Shown here one piece after another: positions 57,287 to 64,000 of a stretch of 64,000 nt of DNA. The stretch is from Chamaecrista fasciculata (taxonomy: Eukaryota; Streptophyta; Magnoliopsida; Fabales; Fabaceae). Every line of letters begins with the position of its first letter. The stretch's first letter is position 1. The stretch spans positions 68,491 to 132,490 of the forward strand of contig QANZ01009179.1 of NCBI GenBank assembly GCA_003254925.1. Direction: 5' to 3'. The notes under the pieces are model-generated. The model did no database searches. It was not told the origin of the DNA and saw nothing but the letters and a program-made list of their open reading frames with translations. The translations under genes and the position numbers were made by a program.

Positions 57287-57930
57287 GGTAAAATACAGAA
57301 AAGGGCCTTGTGATTTGGCCCATTTTCAGATAGGGTCTTGTGGTTTAAAAAGTGTTAAATAAGGTCCCTGTGGTTTGCTCCGTCAACAAAAAGGGACCCG
57401 AGGTATATTTCCATCCAAAATTTGACGAAATTTTTGGCTAAAATACTATTTTAAGACCCTAACTATTAATTTTTATGCATTTGATTCCTTATTTGTTTAA
57501 GAGGACTTTGACGCAAAAAAGAAAAAGTTTCAAAGTAATAAACAAAATTTTACCCAATAGTTTCTCTCTTTCTCCTAAAGCTCAGATCTGATGTGACCCA
57601 TCTTCTCCTCCGCCAGCTTCACGGTGACTACGGCGTCGTGTCCGCCGTACGCCGCCACCTGCACCACCGTGAGCGTCTTGCCGGCGATTCGCACCACCGA
57701 CTTGATCTTCTTCTTCCTTCGTTAAATAGGGAGTCAAATGCATAAAAATTAATAGTTAGGGTCTTAAAATAGTATTTTAGCCAAAATTTGTGTCAAATTT
57801 TGGACAGAAATATACCTCAACCCTTTTTGTTAACGGAGCAAACCACAGGGACCCTATTTAACACTTTTTAAACCACAGGACCCTATTTGAAAATGGGCCA
57901 AACCACAGGGTCCTTTTCTGTAATTTACCC
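57287..57930. mobile_element. Inner foldback element carrying a captured gene piece (Pack-MULE-like)
   Basis: The ends ggtaaaatacagaaaagggc and ccttttctgtaatttaccc start inverted arms of about 230 bp (gtttgctccgtcaacaaaaa facing tttttgttaacggagcaaac). Flanks are A-rich and roughly match (ataaaaaaa / taaaaaaaa). The centre, 57560-57720, is much more GC-rich than the arms and codes for a peptide resembling phenylalanine ammonia-lyase. Confidence 0.75.
57575..57720 (-). pseudogene. Captured fragment resembling N-terminal phenylalanine ammonia-lyase
   Basis: The minus strand reads VVRIAGKTLTVVQVAAYGG, then HDAVVTVKLAEE, before a TAG at 57575-57577. Plant PAL proteins carry a stretch of the form VRLGGETLTISQVAAIA followed by VxVELSEEAR near residues 50-90, and the spacing agrees. 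The catalytic MIO region is absent. The GC content clearly exceeds that of the flanks. About 45 codons remain, so it is a fragment and not a gene. The family assignment rests on this one stretch. Confidence 0.55.
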
Positions 57931-58429
57931 TAAAAAAAATATAATAGTAAGGGTCTTAAAATTGTATTTTAGCACAAATTTCTGTTAAATTTTGAACAGA
58001 GAGTCCTTTTCTACTAACGAAGTAAATTCCAGTCCCTAAATTGTAACTTTTTAAATCTCAAGGACCCAATATTGAAAACTCCAAACCACAAGGATCTTCT
58101 ATGTAATTTACCATTTTTTTATTCTGTTTTGATCCCTCAAATTTTCGAAAAGGAAAAAAGTTCCATACTTAGCTCTTTTCCATTTATTTTTTTTGTTAAA
58201 AAAAAAAATTAACTTTAATCTCTCAAAAATTTTATTTTATTTTTATATTAAAGTCTTTTTTTTTTATAATAAAATTAAAATTTAAAAAACAAAACAAATT
58301 AAAATTTTAATCAATTTCGCCCAAAAAAGGAAAACAACTTCTTCCTCTTCTTCCCAAAATGCTTCCGATGCCATCTTCTTCAGTTAATTCCCTATAACCA
58401 AAGTTTCATGAAATGATAATTCATTAAAG

Positions 58430-58672
58430 AAGAATTAATAAAAAAAATTTATCATATTTTTCTCTTTTCTAATTTGAACGTGACAAATTTAAAGCTACGA
58501 GTTATTTTTAATAATTTTTTGAACTTGAAATAAGAGACGAGAGAAATATGATCAAATTCAATAGTCTGAGATAAAAATGAAACATTTAAGACCAATTTGA
58601 ATACCTTAAAAAATAAAAGATAAAAATGAACATTAGGACATACATTTAGAACCAAAATGACACTTTGACCCA
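58430..58672. mobile_element. Right half of a foldback MITE
   Basis: tacatttagaaccaaaatgacactttgaccc is the right arm of the 49103-49660 family. The left arm is missing or displaced. Confidence 0.45.
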
Positions 58673-58984
58673 AAAGTTATAAAGCTTTTTATTTGGCCTC
58701 TCCAATTGTAATGTTCTTAGAGTTTTTATTCATCATAATAATTTTCAATTAATGTATATATATAATTAATAATGGAAATTAAAAATTAAATCTCTTTTTT
58801 TTTAACAAAAAAAATTAAATCTCTTAGAAGCTTATGAAGTCCAAATATCATGCCCAATCTTTAGATAAAGATGATACTAATACTCCATGAATTTGGTTAC
58901 TTCAGCGTTTCAAATTTCCAATGTCGTTTGTTTTGGACAACAAATATAGCTATTTTATCAGTTTAACAGTAACAAAAATATTAT

Positions 58985-59140
58985 TATTAGTGTTTCAAAT
59001 ATACTTTTTAATTGAAGCTTTGTTTAGCTTTCTTGTTGTCTTTTTCTATCTTTTGTTGGATTTGTGAACTGGTTGTCTATTTTTGTTTTTTGGTGGGCTT
59101 TAACCCTTTAATGAAATATTATTCAAGCCAACAAAAAAAA
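58985..59140 (+). mobile_element. 3' tail of a LINE-type element
   Basis: A T/G-rich stretch ending gggctttaacccttt-aatgaaatatt, attcaagcc and a short A run has the look of a plant LINE 3' UTR (compare the ends at 51100-51120 and 53840-53874). The upstream limit is unclear. Confidence 0.4.
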
Positions 59141-59173
59141 ACTCCTCCAAGTTTATCATAGGGGACATTATAT

Positions 59174-59380
59174 ATATATATATATATATATTTGTTAGAT
59201 AGAAAGTTTAAGTAAGTTGGGCCCTGAGGCTTACTAAGGTCAGGGTATGCCTCTAGGCTCTATGAGCGCTTACAGAGGTACTTATAGATCGTCTATCAAC
59301 AAAGTCTTCACATCGACAACTACAGAGGTGCTTATGAATTATGAGTTGACTCTTTACCAACTGAGTCACCTTTGTTGGCA
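59174..59380 (-). mobile_element. tRNA-derived SINE
   Basis: Direct repeats ggggacattatat at 59161-59173 and 59381-59393 bound it. On the minus strand it starts tgccaacaaa and then has an A-box-like ggtgactcagttggtaaaga, as in tRNA-derived SINEs. A degraded B-box-like gttgtcgatgtg follows at a suitable distance. It ends in a (TA)n tail that merges with the left repeat. Confidence 0.65.
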
Positions 59381-59938
59381 GGGGACATTATATTTACTCA
59401 CCTTCAATTATACACTCAATTGCATTGTCCTTCTTAATATATGAAATGTAGCAATTTATCTCCTAATCTAATTTCATAGCAACTTTTTTTTTTCGTTATT
59501 AACATCCATTAAATTTTAAATTTTTTTAATTTTATGTTAGTTGCTCATGTCTTGTAAAATTATGAAAAGACATAATTTTTATTATTACCATCTAATTTAT
59601 AATTTAAAGTATATAATATATTTTAATTTAAAGTCTTCTTAAAATTTTAATTTCTTTCCTATTATTTAGTTTATTTTTAATTTAATTGTTTAACAAATGT
59701 GATAATTTTTATGGAATTCAATTTTACCGCATCTTATCCATGCCTTATATCTTTTCCACAGTCATCCAATAGTCTAATACGTATGATAAAATAATTATTA
59801 GTATTAATTGGACTACTATCAAAAATTTAAACCGCATTTAGAAAACATATATATACTAGTCAAATGAGCCGAAAAAATTCAATTAAAATTTGTGTAATAT
59901 TTCAAAGAAAGAAAAGAACATAATAGACTTTTAATTTT

Positions 59939-60432
59939 GGCCAAAACCTCAAACTAGTCCTCTATGTATGGAACAATTTTCAAATTGATCCCTTATGTTT
60001 CATTTATTTCAAGTTGGTCCTATATGTTTCCATAATTTCTCAAATTGATCTAAATTTTTTTGAATATGGTCATATGTCCCCCGTTTTTAGTTGGCATACA
60101 ATAAATCTAAAGTTATGTATTTCTTTTGATGAATACTTTAGGCTTGTCAACAAATAAGATCAAATCGAGTCCACAATCAAATAAGAAAAGTTGGTCATAT
60201 ATCTTTTGTTTCAAGTTCAAATATGACAAGTTTAAAATTATGTGCTAACTCTAGATTAGTTCTTCTTACGTCTAATTGAGATTATTATAAGATCAAATAA
60301 TGCCTTGAAAGTAGGTTTGGGACCAATATGTAAAAATATGAAAATATATAAGACAAATTTGAAACAGATGAAATACAAGAGACCAGTTTGAAATCCATTC
60401 CATACATAAGGGACCAATTTGAGGTTTTGGCC
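59939..60432. mobile_element. Mutator-like foldback MITE, 494 bp
   Basis: The ends ggccaaaacctcaaactagt and accaatttgaggttttggcc are inverted. The flanks tttaatttt (59930-59938) and tttaatgtt (60433-60441) match at eight of nine bases. Confidence 0.8.
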
Positions 60433-60922
60433 TTTAATGTTTAATTAATTTGACGAGCACCACAACAACAACAACACAAGGAGGGGGAAGCTGGATGGAG
60501 CTGTTTTGTTTGTTTGTTGATTGTTTTGGAGGTTGTTGGCAAGATATTTTATATTTGTGTTTCTATGTGTGTGTGTTGGAGGCTGTAATAAATGACTGAG
60601 TAAAACTTTTAGAGAGAGAAACAAAGAGGTAGGAGAAAGAAAGACATTAACTTTTTTTTTTCCTTATTTATTTAATAAGCGTGAAGCATGAGGTTAGTGG
60701 CTTGCCTTCAATCCCCAAGGAAGCTCATGATCTGGTGACAGACCAAACCAGTGACCCATATTGCTCATTGGGTCTCTCTTTCATTCAATTCAACCAAATC
60801 CCTTTCTTCATTACTTGATTTTTTCATCACTCATCGCCATTTATACTCCTTCTCTCTCTCTCTCTCCTGCTTTTGCTTTCTAGATTTCAATCCAAAACAA
60901 CCCTTCTTCCCTTTTTTTCACT

Positions 60923-60981
<59 letters not shown>

Positions 60982-61268
60982 GCATAGTTCATAACATAAG
61001 GGATTTCTTATCAAGAACTTTTTTTGACAGCCACCAAAAGTGCCCACAGAGAGAGAGAGAAAGACACACACACACAGACATGTACATATACATATAGATA
61101 TACACCCTTTGAAGCTCACTTTTACAACTGAGCTACATAAGTGGCCCTCCATCTGTTTGTTGTTTTGCCTCTTAGGTGATTGATTCTCTTTTAGAAGGAT
61201 TATTAGCTATTATTTATTTTTTTCACATCTCTAATCTATCTGGTCAAAGCATATCCTTGGAGAATTTG
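60433..61268 (+). promoter_or_regulatory. Upstream region and CT-rich leader of the KH gene
   Basis: The stretch directly before the gene contains a (CT)n tract of about 38 bases (60927-60964) and a TA tract after it. CT-rich leaders are usual just around plant transcription starts, so transcription probably begins between 60840 and 61000. The frame of the gene is open upstream from 61176 without an ATG. No clear TATA box was assigned. Confidence 0.45.
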
Positions 61269-61416
61269 ATGTCTAAGTTGTACAATCAGATTTCCTCACC
61301 TGCTCCTGTAAGGGCTAATTCACCCAATATAAACATGAGAACCAATTTTGATGTTGAGAGGTAGGAGGCCATTGTTCTGTTACAAAACTTGTGATTCTTT
61401 CACTAACTAGTATATA

Positions 61417-61447
<31 letters not shown>

Positions 61448-63604
61448 GTATAAACATAGTATGGTGAGAACTCCTAGTTTCTTATTTGATTTTCTTCTAG
61501 TCAGTACTTAGCGGAGCTGCTGGCTGAACACCAGAAGCTTGGTCCTTTCATGGAAGTCCTACCTCTGTGTAGCCGACTCCTTAATCAAGGTGGGTTTTGT
61601 TTCATATATTCAAAGATTCATTTCAACTTTCAATTATCTAATTTCTCCTTTTGATTTGAATTGGGCCATATTATAAACTCAGTTTTCTGATTTGTTGGAC
61701 TAGTTTCGTTTCTAGTTGTTATTTTTCTCTTCCAGGGGGATAATTGCCTTCCTCAAAATGCGTTGACATGACCACTTGTCACCTCTGAAACATAGTAATT
61801 TATGCCACACTTGTGCTAAAACAAAGAGAAAGTCTGTATGGTTCCAAGAATCATCACAGTATAGATTGATCAATTCATAAAAAATAAACATTTTGAACTG
61901 ATAAGTTTGGAAGTTAATTGGTATGCTATATAATGCAGAGGAAAATGTATTGCTTTTAAACAATGTACCGAATGATTCTGAATTTGATTGGGCCAGCCAC
62001 AAATTGCTTGTAGTCTTATCTTCCTCTCTCTGGGAAAGAAATGGATGAGGCATATCCTATTGATGAACATGTAGACAGCTTTTTCCAACTTGCATTAGGA
62101 GAAAAGTTGAACTTACATTATTAATGTTCTTTGATAAGATACTAGGCATATATTGGAGTCCTAATATTTGATATTTTCCTTGTAATCAGAGATTTTAAGG
62201 GTTTCTGGGAAGAGTGGACTGATGCCAAATCAAGGTTTTACTGACTTCGACAAAATGCAATTTAGAAGTCCAAACCTTATGGCTTCTTCACCTGATATAG
62301 CACAAAACTTTACTGGCTGGAACACTCTGTCACATGAAGTAAGCCTTTCATAATATGATGTTCAATGTACTACTCTTCAAGTCTTTAATTAGTTCCTACG
62401 TTTAAAGCTGAAAATAAATTATAAGATCATTGATGTACTTTTCATGAAATTTTAATTCTTAGCTTATATTCAGTTCTGCCATTTAAGTGCTTAGCTTCTT
62501 GGTTCTCTATTGCCTTTTGGGGGTAGCAGGCTTGCCTTTCTTTGGGCTCCCACTTATACATATCCATTTATATGATTTCAGTTTTATTCATGTTTGGTTT
62601 TTATATATTAACCCATCTTCCTCCTCTGCTCTTTCAAAGTTTCACCCTCAGCCTTCCATATTTTCTCCATTGAGTAAACATACAATTTATTCTCCAAAAG
62701 AAACACGTGTTCACAACTCAATCTCTGAATGATTAGTTTTCACTCTATAGTCTTTGAAAGTCGTGGAAGCAATACAACTTAGTCTCTTATGCTCATCTTT
62801 TAGGGGCTAATTTGTAGGGACAAAAGGATTAAAATGTAATAGTTTCACAACTTTCAAGGACTAAATTATATGTTCACTCATTCTCTATTTGTCCTTCTTT
62901 CTTTCGTGGTTGTTCTCAGTTTAGCTAGTTCCATGTACTAAAAGTTTGAATTCATCATTCAGCAGCGGTTAGCTGGAGCTCAGGGATTGAACATGGATTG
63001 GCAGACAGCATCAGTTGCTCCAGGTTCTCACATTGTGAAGAGGATATTGCGCTTGGATATTCCCAAGGATAGCTATCCAAATGTAAGATATAAAGAAAAC
63101 ATTTTAATGCATTTTACAATGCTCATACCTTAAATTTTTAGCTTTTTAATCTCCTCTTTGAAACCTTTATATGTCTTGTAACAATCTTCGAGTCACTAAA
63201 GCCAGTTAAATTTTCAGTTCAATTTTGTTGGCCGCCTTCTTGGTCCTCGGGGTAATTCATTAAAGCGGGTGGAGGCTACCACGGGGTGTCGCGTGTTTAT
63301 CAGAGGGAAAGGCTCAATAAAAGACCTAGACAAGGTATCCTCATCACTTTCGAGTTCCTTCACATTCTTGACAGTGTTAATTTGTTGATATTGCACAACT
63401 TATGGTGTTTGGAAATAATGGTAATTGTTGATTTTTTTTTCTCCATTAAAACTTCTTAAGGAAGAGTTGCTAAGGGGAAGGCCAGGGTATGAACACCTGA
63501 ATGATCCTTTGCACATCTTGATTGAGGCTGAACTTCCTGCCAACATTGTTGATATAAGGCTGAGGCAAGCACAAGAAATCATAGAAGAGCTACTTAAACC
63601 TGTG
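61269..63604 (+). CDS. STAR/KH-domain RNA-binding protein (QUAKING-like, SPIN1-like), 3' end beyond the window
   Basis: Six exons visible: 61269-61360, 61501-61589, 62190-62338, 62966-63082 (or 62963-63082), 63218-63334, 63461-63604; 236 codons without stop, all introns GT-AG and in phase. N-terminal Ser/Pro/Asn-rich lead (residues 1-30). STAR dimerisation segment [32 protein letters not shown] (about 31-62). Linker with QGFTDFDKM and [10 protein letters not shown]. From about residue 135, [20 protein letters not shown] then the KH core [20 protein letters not shown] with the RNA-binding GPRG loop at 158-161, and [33 protein letters not shown] and [12 protein letters not shown]. It matches Arabidopsis At2g38610/At3g08620-type proteins, nuclear RNA binders; the rice relative SPIN1 acts in flowering. 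The last exon(s) should encode the C-terminal region. Confidence 0.95.
62961..62965 (+). promoter_or_regulatory. NAGNAG tandem splice acceptor
   Basis: The intron ends ttcagcag, giving two AG acceptors three bases apart. Use of the first inserts one Gln before RLAGAQG. Related proteins read E then RLSG, which favours the second. Confidence 0.6.
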
Positions 63605-63710
63605 GTATCTTTTTCTAACTCTTTGAATTCACATTTTTTTCATTAGAAAGGCCCTTTATACTGGTCTATTCTGTATATCTGAATAAAAAGTCACAAGACA
63701 CTCACACACA

Positions 63711-63742
<32 letters not shown>

Positions 63743-64000
63743 TTTGTAAGTATGTAATTATGTATAAAATCATCTTTATATTATGGTTGAAATGCATAAA
63801 ACCCCCTTGAATTTTAGTCATTGTGTGAATAACCCCTCTTGAACTTTGAAAAGTCATGAAAGACCCCTGAACTTTTGATTTTGTACAAATATCCCTTTTC
63901 GTTAAAATTTTCGTTGAAAACATCAAGATTTTTTTTTTTTTGTTTTTGGTTACTATTAATTGCAAAAATAGTTCATTTAATTTTGGATCAATGAAAAATG
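63605..64000 (+). other. Intron of the KH gene with (CA)n and the start of a foldback element
   Basis: A CA tract of about 40 bases lies at 63703-63741. From about 63785, ttgaaatgcataaaaccccc and gaaagacccctgaactttt resemble the left arm of another foldback MITE that continues outside the window. Confidence 0.6.

Larger units (their letters stand above)
56880..58112. mobile_element. Outer Mutator-like foldback element containing a nested relative
   Basis: The left end ggataaattatacaaaagat and the right end atcttctatgtaatttacc are inverted. Further in, agtcccttgatttgaaaagt faces actttttaaatctcaagg. A palindromic filler (57070-57265) sits in the left part. The element is split by the insertion at 57287-57930. 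No target duplication was found at its outer borders. Confidence 0.65.

Noticed and set aside
61176..61268. In-frame extension upstream of the KH gene start
   Set aside because: No ATG is present in it, and the family proteins begin with a short Met-Ser lead as at 61269.

Overview
This is plant nuclear DNA, almost certainly from a eudicot. The evidence is spliced genes with canonical GT-AG introns, a conserved MIR319 hairpin, a plant nuclear tRNA-Phe, a nuclear gene for plastid-type ribosomal protein L17, an Au-type SINE, Stowaway, hAT, Helitron and Mutator-like elements, and AT-rich intergenic DNA with many TA, CT and ATT microsatellites. The species cannot be named from the sequence. It is a draft scaffold with two long N runs (14120-14613 and 38363-38533) and several single Ns, at least two of which sit between duplicated sequences and look like assembly joins.

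Layout. 1-5330: tRNA-Phe (-), two abutting Mutator-like foldback MITEs, then a six-exon FHIT-type dinucleoside triphosphate hydrolase gene (-). 5331-7900: two-exon gene for organellar ribosomal protein bL17 (+), head to head with FHIT. 8566-29560: an old, roughly 9-11 kb tandem duplication. Each unit begins with a relic of the bL17 intron and ends with a nine-exon bromodomain gene related to the plant BRD1/2/13 (BRD7/9-like) proteins. Copy B (24512-29548) is intact, with 827 codons. Copy A (12852-17566) has lost the three exons that encode the bromodomain core to an N run between two TA tracts. 29549-61268: a gene-poor, transposon-rich stretch holding one clear RNA gene, MIR319 (39951-40132, -), with an Au SINE just downstream of it. 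61269-63604: 5' part of a STAR/KH RNA-binding protein gene (+) that runs off the window.

The genes do not form a pathway. The main themes are duplication and decay of the bromodomain genes and a dense set of foldback elements. At least a dozen are Mutator-type MITEs, many with recognisable 9-bp target duplications. One of them is nested in a relative and carries a GC-rich piece that reads like the N-terminal part of phenylalanine ammonia-lyase (Pack-MULE style). Two Helitron 3' ends are also visible, one with a helicase fragment. I saw no CRISPR array, operon or prokaryotic-type system. The most unusual protein-level observation is that copy B has His where bromodomains carry the acetyl-lysine-binding Asn.
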